From Pseudonocardia sp. TRM90224 (GTDB taxonomy: Bacteria; Actinomycetota; Actinomycetes; Mycobacteriales; Pseudonocardiaceae): a DNA stretch of 64,000 bases. The stretch is taken from the NCBI RefSeq assembly GCF_021245725.1, contig NZ_JAJGSX010000018.1, positions 62,001-126,000 on the forward strand, read 5' to 3'. A program made the position numbers and the translations under genes. Below the pieces are notes generated by a model, which was not told where the DNA came from, did no database searches, and saw only the letters and a program-made list of their open reading frames with translations. This document shows, in pieces, positions 8,327-16,378 of this stretch (its first letter is position 1; every line of letters starts with the position of its first letter).

Positions 8327-9213
8327 GCCGCAGCCACCAGCAGCGCACGCAGCAGCGACGCGGTCTCGCTCGGCGTCCGCCCGACCCGCACGCCGACGGC
8401 CTCGAGCGCCTTCGCCTTGGCCTCCGCGGTGCCTGCCGAGCCGGAGACGATCGCGCCGGCGTGGCCCATCGTCTTGCCCTCCGGAGCGGTGAACCCCGCG
8501 ACGTACCCGACGACGGGTTTGCCGACCTCGGCGTGGATGAACTCGGCCGCGCGCTCCTCCGCGTCGCCGCCGATCTCACCGATCATGACGATCGCGTCGG
8601 TCTCGTCGTCGTCCTGGAAGGCGCGCAGGCAGTCGATGTGCGTCGTGCCGACGACCGGGTCGCCGCCGATGCCGACGCACGTGGAGAAGCCGATGTCACG
8701 CAGCTCGTGCATCAGCTGGTAGGTCAGGGTGCCCGACTTCGAGACGAGCCCGATCCGCCCGGCACCGGTGATGTCCGACGGGATGATGCCGGCGTTCGAC
8801 TTCCCCGGCGAGATGATCCCCGGGCAGTTGGGACCGATGATCCGGGTCGTGCCGCCGTTCGCGACGGCGTGCGCCCAGAAGTAGGCCGAGTCGTGCACCG
8901 GGATGCCCTCGGTGATCACGACGGCCAGCCCGACGCCGGCGTCGATCGCCTCGACCACCGCGCCCTTGGCGAACCGCGGCGGCACGAACACGACGGTCGT
9001 GTCGGCTCCGGTCGCCGCGATCCCCTCCTCGACGGACCCGAAGACCGGCAGCTCGACGTCGCCGATCCCGACGCTCTGGCCGCCCTTGCCGGGGGTCACC
9101 CCGCCGACGACGGTCGTGCCGGCCGCGAGCATCCGCGTGGTGTGCTTGAGGCCCTCCGAGCCGGTCATGCCCTGCACGAGCACCCGCGACTTCTCGGTCA
9201 GGAAGATCGCCAT
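8323..9213 (-). CDS. Succinyl-CoA synthetase alpha-like subunit (dicarboxylate-CoA ligase)
   Basis: CoA-binding alpha subunit of an ADP-forming acid-CoA ligase, 296 residues. It has the CoA-binding N-terminus (VLVQGMTGSEGLKHTTRM), the IGPNCPGIISPG segment, and the phosphohistidine in MGHAGAIVSG (about 245). The family is sucD. Because the gene sits in a glyoxylate operon and overlaps hyi, a housekeeping TCA role is doubtful; malate-CoA ligase (MtkB type) or a ligase for another C2-C4 dicarboxylate such as oxalate is more likely. The sequence alone does not decide the substrate. It pairs with the beta-like subunit just upstream (TGATG overlap). Confidence 0.75.
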   Translation of the reverse strand: MAIFLTEKSRVLVQGMTGSEGLKHTTRMLAAGTTVVGGVTPGKGGQSVGIGDVELPVFGSVEEGIAATGADTTVVFVPPRFAKGAVVEAIDAGVGLAVVITEGIPVHDSAYFWAHAVANGGTTRIIGPNCPGIISPGKSNAGIIPSDITGAGRIGLVSKSGTLTYQLMHELRDIGFSTCVGIGGDPVVGTTHIDCLRAFQDDDETDAIVMIGEIGGDAEERAAEFIHAEVGKPVVGYVAGFTAPEGKTMGHAGAIVSGSAGTAEAKAKALEAVGVRVGRTPSETASLLRALLVAAA

Positions 9214-10370
9214 CAGGAACGCCCCTCACTCGCGAGCTCGGCAGCGAGCTGCGCGGCCGCATCCATCGTGTCCACCACTCTGACCAGCGGGTGTGTCGCC
9301 GCATCGAGGATCGCGATCCCGGCATCGACGTTGTTGCCGTCGAGCCGCACGACGATCGGCTTGGTCGCACTCGCGCCGAGGATGCCCAGCGCCGCGACGA
9401 TCCCGTCGGCCACCTGGTCGCAGGCGGTGATGCCGCCGAAGACGTTCACGAACACAGAGCGCACGTCGGGGTCGCGCAGGATGATGTCCAGGCCGTCGGC
9501 CATGACCTGCGCGTTCGCGCCGCCGCCGATGTCGAGGAAGTTCGCCGGGCCCACGCCGTGGGCCTGCCCGGCCAGCGCGACGACGTCGAGCGTGGCCATC
9601 ACCAGCCCGGCGCCGTTGCCGATCACGCCGACCTGGCCGTCGAGCTTGACGTAGTTGAGGCCACGCTCCGCCGCGGCGGTCTCGAGCGGGTCGCGGGTGG
9701 CGGGGTCGTCGAGCTCGGCGTGGTCGGGGTGGCGGAAGGCGGCGTTGCCGTCGAGGGTCACCTTGCCGTCGAGCGCGGTGATCCGGCCCTGGCTGTCGGC
9801 GGCGAGCGGGTTGACCTCGACCAGCGTGGCGTCCTCCGCGACGAACGCGTCCCACAGCGCGACGAGCACGTCCGCGGCGTCCGGCGGGAGCAGCGCCGCG
9901 GCGGCGATCTCCTTGGCCTTGGCCTCGTCGCAGCCGGTCAGCGCGTCGACCGGGATCTTGGCGAGCGCGTCGGGACGTTCGACGGCGAGCTGCTCGATCT
10001 CCATGCCGCCCTCGGCGGAGGCCATGGCGAGGAACGAGCGGTTCGCGCGGTCGAGCAGGAACGACACGTAGAACTCGCGCGCGATGTCGGACGCCTCGAC
10101 GACGAGCACGCGGTGGACGGTGTGGCCCTTGATGTCCATGCCGAGGATCGCCTCGGCCGCGACGGCCGCTTCCTCGGGTGTGCGGGCGAGCTTCACACCG
10201 CCGGCCTTGCCTCGCCCACCGGTCTTGACCTGCGCTTTGACGACCACGGCTGTGCCGAGCTCGCCGGCGATCTGCTCTGCCTGCTCGGCACTGGAGGCAA
10301 CGCGCCCGCGCGGTACGGCAACGCCGTGTGCCGCAAAGAGGTCGCGCGCCTGATGTTCGTAGAGATCCAC
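9213..10370 (-). CDS. Succinyl-CoA synthetase beta-like subunit (dicarboxylate-CoA ligase)
   Basis: ATP-grasp beta subunit, 385 residues, partner of the alpha-like subunit downstream. It begins VDLYEHQARDLFAAHGV, has the ATP-grasp KAQVKTGGRGKAGGVKLA, the acid-rich LVEVNPLAADSQGRITALDGKV, and the C-terminal NFLDIGGGANA and NVFGGITACDQVA. I chose GTG at 10370 because it opens the usual SucC N-terminus; upstream in-frame codons encode the operator region. It is the first gene of the sucC-sucD-hyi-glxR-gcl operon. A promoter with TGGACA, 17 bases, TACGGT overlaps the GntR-type site at 10404-10418. Confidence 0.75.
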   Translation of the reverse strand: MDLYEHQARDLFAAHGVAVPRGRVASSAEQAEQIAGELGTAVVVKAQVKTGGRGKAGGVKLARTPEEAAVAAEAILGMDIKGHTVHRVLVVEASDIAREFYVSFLLDRANRSFLAMASAEGGMEIEQLAVERPDALAKIPVDALTGCDEAKAKEIAAAALLPPDAADVLVALWDAFVAEDATLVEVNPLAADSQGRITALDGKVTLDGNAAFRHPDHAELDDPATRDPLETAAAERGLNYVKLDGQVGVIGNGAGLVMATLDVVALAGQAHGVGPANFLDIGGGANAQVMADGLDIILRDPDVRSVFVNVFGGITACDQVADGIVAALGILGASATKPIVVRLDGNNVDAGIAILDAATHPLVRVVDTMDAAAQLAAELASEGRS

Positions 10371-10403
10371 GTTGTTCTCTCCCGTCTCGTCGCAGTGTCG
10401 ACC

Positions 10404-10418
10404 GTATGCAGTATGCAG
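10404..10418. promoter_or_regulatory. Putative GntR operator over the sucC-gcl operon promoter
   Basis: GTATGCAGTATGCAG, the reverse complement of the site at 3490-3504. On the minus strand it lies between and over TGGACA and TACGGT, the likely -35 and -10 boxes of the operon. Confidence 0.6.
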
Positions 10419-10468
10419 AAATCTGTCCAGAGGCCTTGTGCTCCACGTCACTCAGGTTCACCATTCCG

Positions 10469-10479
10469 CATACAGTATG
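10469..10479. promoter_or_regulatory. Putative GntR operator before the OxlT-like transporter
   Basis: Perfect palindrome CATAC-A-GTATG, ending just before the Shine-Dalgarno GGAAGGAG of the transporter that starts at 10492. Confidence 0.6.
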
Positions 10480-10491
10480 GAAGGAGCCGTC

Positions 10492-11820
10492 ATGACTGAG
10501 GTCCGCGACTGGAACGGCCGCACCTACCGCGTCGGCGAGCAGCCGGAGGAGCTCATCGGGCGACCGCGCTCGGCCGTGCTCCGCAACGCCTGGGCGGCGA
10601 TGGCCGCGGTCGGGGTGCTGCAGTACGGATTCGGCGCGGCCGTGCCCGCGCTGACCGAGCGCAACGGCTGGTCACTCGTCGAGACGTTCTGGCTGCTCGC
10701 GGTGTGGGTGGTGTTCCAGGCCGGCGCCGGGTTCCCCGTCGCGCACCTGCGCGAGCGCGGACGGCTCGGATCGCGATCGGTGATGGTCGCCGGCGCCGTG
10801 CTGTGCGGGATCGGGGTGCTCAGCCTCGCCCACGGGACCGATCTCGTCGTCGTGCTGCTCGGGTACTCCGTGCTGGGCGGGACGGGCGCCGGGCTGGTCT
10901 ACGCGGCGTGCACCTCGACCGTCGCGAAGTGGTACCCGGACCGGATGGCGGCCAAGGTCGGGCTCGTGACCGGCGCGTTCGCGTACGGGTCCGCGCCGCT
11001 CGTCATCGCCGCGGTGATCGGGCTGGACGCCGCGACCCTGCCGATCGCGCTCGACGTCGTCGCCGTGCTCGTCGTGCTGCTGGTGCTGGTGCCCGGTGCC
11101 GGCCTGCAGGAGCCGCCGGCGAACTGGTGGCCCGCCGACGTCGACCCGCGGGCGTGGGCGCTCGCGCGGCGCAGCAACCCGCCGGCCGTCCGGGACTACT
11201 CGGCGCAGCAGGCCCTGCGCACCCGCGCGCTGCCGGTGATGTGGGCGATCCTGCTGTGCGCCGGCGCGGTGGCGCTGTTCAACGCGGCGTTCGTCGTCGT
11301 GTTCGCCGCGGGCATCGGCGCGGGAACGGCGGCCGTGGCGCTCGCCGCGGGCCTGCTCGTCGGGGTCGGCGGTGCGAGCCGCGCGGTGGCCGTCGGGATC
11401 TCGGAGCGTCGCGGCCGCTGCCGGACGATCGCGGTGGTGCTGCTCGTGCAGGCGCTCGGGCAGGCACTGCTCGCGGCGGCTTCGGCGTCCGGTTCAGCGG
11501 CCGTGCTGGTCCTGGTGCTGGGAGCGTGTGTCGCCGGGATGGGCGGCGGCGGCTTCTACCCGCTGTTCGCGAGCCTGGCCAGGGAGTTCTTCGGCGAGCG
11601 CAACGCGCTGACCGTGCATGCCGTGGTCTACAGCGCCAAGGCCGGTGGCGGTCTGCTCGGGATCGGGCTCGCCGCCTCGGCCGTCGTGGCCTGGGGCTTC
11701 ACCGGGACGTTCCTGCTCGCCGCCTGCGTCTCGCTCGGCTCGGCGTGGGCGACCGGCGCCCTGCAGCGTCCCGGCCTGCGCAGCCTGCTGCCCCTGCACC
11801 GCCCGATGCCGGCCGGCTGA
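10492..11820 (+). CDS. MFS transporter, oxalate/formate antiporter (OxlT) type
   Basis: Major facilitator protein of 442 residues with about twelve membrane segments, several of them alanine- and leucine-rich. The pattern resembles the OxlT-like family: a soluble N-terminus, GWSLVETFW in the first loop, and YSVLGGTGAGLVYAACTSTVAKWYPDRMAAKVGL, the family's conserved TM4-TM5 region. The start ATG has a strong GGAAGGAG eight bases upstream. It is divergent from the sucC-gcl operon and carries a copy of the shared operator, so uptake of oxalate, or exchange of oxalate for formate, is the expected role. Other carboxylates cannot be excluded. Confidence 0.72.
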   Translation: MTEVRDWNGRTYRVGEQPEELIGRPRSAVLRNAWAAMAAVGVLQYGFGAAVPALTERNGWSLVETFWLLAVWVVFQAGAGFPVAHLRERGRLGSRSVMVAGAVLCGIGVLSLAHGTDLVVVLLGYSVLGGTGAGLVYAACTSTVAKWYPDRMAAKVGLVTGAFAYGSAPLVIAAVIGLDAATLPIALDVVAVLVVLLVLVPGAGLQEPPANWWPADVDPRAWALARRSNPPAVRDYSAQQALRTRALPVMWAILLCAGAVALFNAAFVVVFAAGIGAGTAAVALAAGLLVGVGGASRAVAVGISERRGRCRTIAVVLLVQALGQALLAAASASGSAAVLVLVLGACVAGMGGGGFYPLFASLAREFFGERNALTVHAVVYSAKAGGGLLGIGLAASAVVAWGFTGTFLLAACVSLGSAWATGALQRPGLRSLLPLHRPMPAG

Positions 11821-11834
11821 CCCCAGGGACCCGA

Positions 11835-11905
11835 AACTTCCCCACCGTTTTGCCGACTTGCACGCCGTTTCGGGTGTGCAGGTTGGCAAAACGGTGGGGA
11901 ACTTC
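11835..11905. repeat. CCGTTTTG palindrome, class A, copy 3
   Basis: Begins 15 bases after the transporter stop and ends 18 bases before the GntR stop, between convergent genes. Inner arms are TGCCGACTTGCA and TGCAGGTTGGCA. Confidence 0.85.
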
Positions 11906-11922
11906 GTCGTTGTGGCGGCGCG

Positions 11923-12642
11923 TCAGCCGGCGGCGTCGCCGTCGAGCTGCTCCGGGACGTCGCTCAGCTCGCCGGCGGCCTTCTTCTCGAAGTACGAGGT
12001 GCGGGTGTGCTCGGTGTGCGCCCGCATCACGGCGCCGGCCTTCTCGGCATCGCCGGCTGCGATCGCGTCGATGAGCTCGGCGTGCTCCTTCCACGACTGC
12101 GCGCCGCGGTGCCGGGCGACGGGCGTGTAGTACCACTGCACCCTGCGGTCGACCTGCGCCGCGAGCTCCAGCAGCACGGTGTTGCCGGCCAGTCGCATGA
12201 CGAGCGCGTGCAGCTCCGCGTTCGCCGCGACGACGGCCGGGATGTCCTGCCCCGTCCACGCCGCGGTGCCGCGCTCGCACACCTCACGCAGCTGGGCGAC
12301 ACCGTCCTCGGACGCGTGCAGGGCAGCCAGCCGCGCCGACTCCGCCTCCAGCAGCCCACGCACGGCGAGCAGCTGGTCGGCCTCCTCGTCGCTGGGGTTG
12401 TGCACGAACGCACCGTGGCCGGGGCGCAGGTTCACCCAACCGTCGTTGCTGAGCGCCTGCAGCGCCTCCCGCACGGGCTGGCGCGATACGCCGAGCGTCA
12501 CCGCGAGCTCGTTCTCGACGAGGTGTTGGCCGGGCCGCAGGCTCCGGCTCACGATCATCTCGAGGATCGCCTCGTACGCGCTCTCGCGCAGCGGGACCGG
12601 CCGCGCGATGCGCCGCCCGGGTACGTCGTGCGCCGCTCGCAT
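11923..12642 (-). CDS. GntR-family regulator (FadR/FCD type), probable regulator of the oxalate genes
   Basis: Protein of 239 residues with an N-terminal winged helix (LGVSRQPVREALQALSNDGWVNLRPGHGAFV, about 50-80) and an FCD ligand-binding C-terminal domain (LLAVRGLLEAESARLAALHA, then helices with NAELHALVMRLAGN). FCD regulators usually respond to small carboxylates. It is convergent with the OxlT-like transporter and is the only regulator inside the block, so it is the natural candidate for the CATACTGCATAC-type operators at 3411, 3490, 10404 and 10469. A weaker resemblance (TTACAGCATACGA, near 12677) lies upstream of its own start and could mean autoregulation. Confidence 0.85.
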   Translation of the reverse strand: MRAAHDVPGRRIARPVPLRESAYEAILEMIVSRSLRPGQHLVENELAVTLGVSRQPVREALQALSNDGWVNLRPGHGAFVHNPSDEEADQLLAVRGLLEAESARLAALHASEDGVAQLREVCERGTAAWTGQDIPAVVAANAELHALVMRLAGNTVLLELAAQVDRRVQWYYTPVARHRGAQSWKEHAELIDAIAAGDAEKAGAVMRAHTEHTRTSYFEKKAAGELSDVPEQLDGDAAG

Positions 12643-12735
12643 CTGTTCAGCTCCATGCAGTCGGAGTGTCTACTGGTTACAGCATACGATCTACCAAGTG
12701 CGAACCTGCGGGTGAATCCCCTCACGTCCGCACAA

Positions 12736-13662
12736 TTACCCATTGAGGTGCCGAGCAAGCAGCTCACCGAGCGCGCCGCTCACGTCCACCATCCCAGCAA
12801 CGTCCACCAGCGCACGAGCCAGCATCGGCTGCGGCTCGCGCTCGGTGAGCACCAGCCCTATCCGATGGGTGCGGGCCGGCCCGTCCACCGGGATCACCCG
12901 CATGCCGTCAGGCACGCCGAACAGGTGCAGCCACGCGTGCGCGACGACCGTCGACCACCGGCGGGTCGCCACGTGCGCGTAGAGCGCCGAGACGGTGTCG
13001 GCCTCGACCGAGGGCGTCAGCTCGACGCCGGCCGCGGCGCAGTAGCGGTCGATGATCCGCCGGTTCTGCATGACGGGCGAGAGCAGGCACATCGGCGTGT
13101 CCACCAGCTCCGCCCATCCGACGGCCCGGTGCTCGGCGAACGGGCCGTCGGCGTCGGTGAGCAGGAGGTAGCGCTCGCGGTAGAGCGGGACCGTGCGCAC
13201 CGCGCCGAGCGGCTCGCCGTCGACGTAGGTCAGCCCGACGTCCAGGTCGAACTCCGCGAGCCGGTTGACGATCTCCCGGCTCGACAGCGACTCGATCGAG
13301 AGCCGCACCTGCGGGTGCTGCGCGCAGAACGCGGTCGTCAGCAGCGTGACCGCGGCCAGCGCCGTCGGGATCGCACCGACCCGCAGCACGCCGGACAGAC
13401 CCTCGCGCATGCTGGAGATGTCGCCGCGCAGGGCGTCCTGGTCGGCGACGATCCGCTGCGCCCAGACGACCGCCCGCTCGCCCTCCGGAGTGAAGCCTTC
13501 GAAACTGCGCCCGCGGAGCACGATCTGCACACCCAGCTCGGCCTCCAGCCTGCGGATCCCCTCCGACAGCGCGGGCTGCGAGACGTGGCACGACTTCGCG
13601 GCGCGGCCGAAATGCCGCTCGCGCGCGAGCGCGCTCAGGTACTCCAACTGTCGCAGCAGCAC
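12736..13662 (-). CDS. LysR-family transcriptional regulator
   Basis: Protein of 308 residues with the LysR winged helix at the N-terminus (LEYLSALARERHFGRAAKSCHVSQPALSEGIRRLEAELG) and an effector domain with LRVGAIPTALAAVTLL and LDVGLTYVDGEPLG. From memory this subgroup often lies near formate dehydrogenase genes in actinomycetes; none is visible here, although the neighbouring block would release formate. It starts with GTG nine bases after the SnoaL-like gene, so the two are probably cotranscribed. The target is unknown. Confidence 0.85.
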   Translation of the reverse strand: MLLRQLEYLSALARERHFGRAAKSCHVSQPALSEGIRRLEAELGVQIVLRGRSFEGFTPEGERAVVWAQRIVADQDALRGDISSMREGLSGVLRVGAIPTALAAVTLLTTAFCAQHPQVRLSIESLSSREIVNRLAEFDLDVGLTYVDGEPLGAVRTVPLYRERYLLLTDADGPFAEHRAVGWAELVDTPMCLLSPVMQNRRIIDRYCAAAGVELTPSVEADTVSALYAHVATRRWSTVVAHAWLHLFGVPDGMRVIPVDGPARTHRIGLVLTEREPQPMLARALVDVAGMVDVSGALGELLARHLNG

Positions 13663-13671
13663 CGCACAGGA

Positions 13672-14022
13672 CTACCCGCTGAGAACGGCCGTGTCGAACA
13701 CCAGCGTGTCGGAGGCGATCCGCCCGTCGCGCACGGCGACGTGGTCGACAGCGCGGATCGTGCCGAACGGGCCCGTCGCCATCTCGTAGACGACGACGGC
13801 CTGCTCGGCGTCGCCGAGTGCCGCAACCACCTTCACACCGACGACGACCTGGGCGAACTCGGCCATCGCCGCCACCACGGGCCCGACCCCGGCCAACGAC
13901 ACCCGCGGGCTCTCGAACACGACGTCCTGCGCGAGGCACGCCGAGACGGTCTCCATGTCGCCCCGCCCGAACGCTTCGATGAACCGCACAGCGACGTCCA
14001 CCGGCTGACGAGATCCGCTCAC
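13672..14022 (-). CDS. SnoaL/NTF2-like protein
   Basis: Small protein of 116 residues with the NTF2-like cone fold pattern: AVRFIEAFGRGDMETVSACLAQDVVFESPRV near the N-terminus and strands ending in DHVAVRDGRIASDTLVFDTAVL. Members are small isomerases, cyclases or ligand carriers. I chose GTG at 14022 because GGAG lies seven bases upstream. It is followed by the LysR gene after nine bases. Function unknown. Confidence 0.7.
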   Translation of the reverse strand: MSGSRQPVDVAVRFIEAFGRGDMETVSACLAQDVVFESPRVSLAGVGPVVAAMAEFAQVVVGVKVVAALGDAEQAVVVYEMATGPFGTIRAVDHVAVRDGRIASDTLVFDTAVLSG

Positions 14023-14135
14023 GTTGATGCTCCTACCGACGATCGAGCGGGCAAGCGGACGCCTGCCCGGTCGGTAGGACGGGCCCAGGCGCCAGAAGTC
14101 ATCACGCTGCACCAAACTTCGGGGTCCGGCCTCGC

Positions 14136-14205
14136 AACTTGCCCACCGTTTTGCCAACTTGCAGACCTGCGGGGCCGTGCAGGTTGGCAAAACGGTGGGG
14201 AAGTT
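14136..14205. repeat. CCGTTTTG palindrome, class A, copy 4
   Basis: Lies two bases after the response-regulator stop and before the SnoaL-like gene, both on the minus strand, so here it sits between tandem genes. Inner arms are TGCCAACTTGCA and TGCAGGTTGGCA. Confidence 0.85.
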
Positions 14206-14207
14206 CG

Positions 14208-14861
14208 CTACTCGGGCGGCACGATGCCCGCGCGGTAGGCGATCACGACGAGCTGGGCGCGGTCGCGGGCGTGCAGTTTCGTGAGCAGGCGGCTGACGTA
14301 GGTGCGCGAGGTCGCGGGGCTGATCGTCAGCTCGCGCGCGATCTCGTCGTTCGACAGCCCGCCCGCGACGAGCACGAGCACCTCGCGCTCCCGCTCGGTC
14401 AGCCGCTCGAGCTCGGGGGACGGCCGGGGCCGCACCTGGTCGCGGGTCGCGTCCATGAGTCGCCGGGTCACCGAGGCCGACAGCGTCGCCTCGCCCTTCG
14501 CCACAGCGCGTACGGCGGCGCGCAGCTCGTCGGGGTCCGTCGTCTTGAGCAGGAAGCCGGCCGCGCCCGCACGGATCGCGTCGAAGACGTGCTCGTCCGT
14601 GTCGAACGTCGTCAGCACGAGCACGTGCACGGACGCGAGCCGCTCGTCGGCCATGATCGCCTTGGTGGCCCCGATGCCGTCGAGGCCCGGCATCCGCACG
14701 TCCATCAGCACGACATCGGGGACGTCGCGGCGCACGAGAGACAGCGCGGCGTGCCCGTCGGCGGCTTCCCCGATCACCTCGATGTCGGGCGCGCGTTCGA
14801 GCAGCGCACGCAGCCCGGCCCGGACGAGGTGCTGGTCGTCCACGACGGCAACCCTGATCAC
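14208..14861 (-). CDS. NarL/LuxR-family response regulator
   Basis: Response regulator of 217 residues. The receiver domain starts VAVVDDQHLVRAGLRALLE with the phospho-acceptor Asp in VLMDVRMPGLDG (about 54). The C-terminal LuxR helix-turn-helix is LTEREREVLVLVAGGLSNDEIARELTISPATSRTYVSRLLTKLHARDRAQLV. The GTG start overlaps the stop of the histidine kinase by four bases, so the pair is translationally coupled. Targets are unknown; the nearest divergent genes are a small membrane protein and a multicopper oxidase. A class A palindrome follows directly after the stop. Confidence 0.92.
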   Translation of the reverse strand: MIRVAVVDDQHLVRAGLRALLERAPDIEVIGEAADGHAALSLVRRDVPDVVLMDVRMPGLDGIGATKAIMADERLASVHVLVLTTFDTDEHVFDAIRAGAAGFLLKTTDPDELRAAVRAVAKGEATLSASVTRRLMDATRDQVRPRPSPELERLTEREREVLVLVAGGLSNDEIARELTISPATSRTYVSRLLTKLHARDRAQLVVIAYRAGIVPPE

Positions 14862-16030
14862 GACAGCTCCACGGGGAGGGTGGCACTGACCTCGAACCCA
14901 CCGCCGGGCAGCGTGCCGGCGCTGACGGTACCGCCGAGCAGCGCGGCCCGTTCCCGCATCCCGGAGATGCCGTGCCCGCCGTGCTCACCGGACCCGCCGG
15001 CGCCACCCCGCCCGTCGTCGGTCACCCGGATCGCGAGCCGTGTGTCGCCGTAGCGGATGCACACCTCCGCCGCGGTCGCGCCGGCGTGGCGGATGGTGTT
15101 GGTCAGGGCCTCCTGGACGATCCGGTACGCCGTCGAGTCGACGGCCGCGGGCAGCGGCTCGCGCTCCCCCTCGACCCGCAGCGTCACGGGCAGCCCGCCC
15201 GCGGTCGCGGAGGCGACCACCCGGTCGAGCTGGTCCAGCCCGCCGACGGGCGCCGAGCGGTCGGGGTCGTCGGGGTCGCGCAGCAGGCCGACGGTGCTGC
15301 GAATCTCGCGCATCGCCTGCTCGCTCGCGGTGCGGACGTGCCCGAGCGCGACCTTCGCGCCTTCCGGGTCGTCCTCGACGGCCTCGGCCGCGACACCGGC
15401 GTGCAGGGATATCACCGAGACGGTGTGCGCGAGGACGTCGTGCACCTCGCGGGCGATCCGCAGCCGCTCCTCCTCCACCCTGCGCGCCGTCTCCAGCTCA
15501 CGCTCGTGCAGCAGCTGCCGCTCGCGCCGGCGCTGCTCGGAGCGCCACATGCGACGCGCCCGGGTGCCGGCGCCGAGCGCGACGGCGGCGGCCATCGTCG
15601 AGATGCTGGTGGCGAGCTCGTACCCGAAGACGAACCGCGGGTCGTCGCCCTCCGCCAGCCGGGCGACGGTCGAGATCACGATCAGCCCGGCGATCGTCAG
15701 CACCGCCCACCAGGTCAAGCCGGCCTCCGCCGCGCTGTAGAGCGCCAACGCCACCGGCACCGCGAGGCCGATCATCGGGTAGCCGGCCGCGTAGTAGGCG
15801 ATGATCCCGATGGCGCTCGCCAGCAGCGTCAGCAGTGGATACGAGCGGCGCACCAGCATCAACGCGCCCAGCCCCACCGCGAACATGTACGCGGTGAGGT
15901 CGGGCCGGCGCTCGCCGCCGAGGTTCACGTAGATCGCGAGCGAGACGACCACCGCGACTGTGACGCCCAGTGCGACGTCGACCGCAACGGCCGTCCGGCC
16001 GCTCGTCAGCCGCTCCGCCAGGCTCGCCAT
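14858..16030 (-). CDS. Sensor histidine kinase (NarL-partner type)
   Basis: Protein of 390 residues. The N-terminal half has four to five hydrophobic segments and little periplasmic sequence, so it may sense at or within the membrane. HisKA_3 dimerisation domain with phospho-His in LRIAREVHDVLAHTVSVISLHAG, then a HATPase domain with EALTNTIRHAGAT (N box), VTDDGRGGAG (G1) and GHGISGMRERAALLGGT. It is the partner of the response regulator downstream. The start is uncertain: ATG 16030 fits the family, while an in-frame ATG lies 39 bases further upstream. Confidence 0.9.
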   Translation of the reverse strand: MASLAERLTSGRTAVAVDVALGVTVAVVVSLAIYVNLGGERRPDLTAYMFAVGLGALMLVRRSYPLLTLLASAIGIIAYYAAGYPMIGLAVPVALALYSAAEAGLTWWAVLTIAGLIVISTVARLAEGDDPRFVFGYELATSISTMAAAVALGAGTRARRMWRSEQRRRERQLLHERELETARRVEEERLRIAREVHDVLAHTVSVISLHAGVAAEAVEDDPEGAKVALGHVRTASEQAMREIRSTVGLLRDPDDPDRSAPVGGLDQLDRVVASATAGGLPVTLRVEGEREPLPAAVDSTAYRIVQEALTNTIRHAGATAAEVCIRYGDTRLAIRVTDDGRGGAGGSGEHGGHGISGMRERAALLGGTVSAGTLPGGGFEVSATLPVELS

Positions 16031-16162
16031 GGAACGAGCGTATTCAGCTGTTGCGCGATGCGACATCAACCGGATGCGTCACCGCATGTCGCTTCTCGAC
16101 GTACCGAGGTCGCGATTCAGGCACGACGTCTCCACGCCGGTCGCTCCATACGGTCCCTCGCC

Positions 16163-16378
16163 ATGAGGACGCTCGGGATCGCCGTGCTCGGACTGTTCAG
16201 CGGCCTGCTGCTCGGCTTCGTGCTGACGGATGTCATCGCCGTCGCCGCCGGTGCGGCCAGCGGGAAGCTGCCCGACTCGCTGTGGCTGCTGCTCTTGCTG
16301 GGCTGGCTGACACCCGGCTGTGCCGTCGTCGGTGTGGTCGTGGCGATCACCATCGACCGGAAGCGGCGGGCGCGATGA
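16163..16378 (+). CDS. Small two-TM membrane protein
   Basis: Protein of 71 residues with two hydrophobic segments (about 3-26 and 39-64), a short hydrophilic turn (SGKLPDS) and a basic tail (DRKRRAR). The stop overlaps the ATG of the multicopper oxidase (ATGA), so the two are translated together. No function recognised; a membrane partner of the oxidase or of the adjacent sensor kinase is possible. Confidence 0.65.
   Translation: MRTLGIAVLGLFSGLLLGFVLTDVIAVAAGAASGKLPDSLWLLLLLGWLTPGCAVVGVVVAITIDRKRRAR

Noticed and set aside
8323..10370. TCA-cycle succinyl-CoA synthetase
   Set aside because: Coupled to hyi, glxR and gcl and preceded by the block's operator, unlike a housekeeping pair.
11835..11905. 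Small coding genes within the palindromes (frames giving NFPTVLPTCTP and RLAKRWG)
   Set aside because: These peptides arise in every copy because the DNA is repeated; there is no start context and the inner stems differ by pairing, not by codon.
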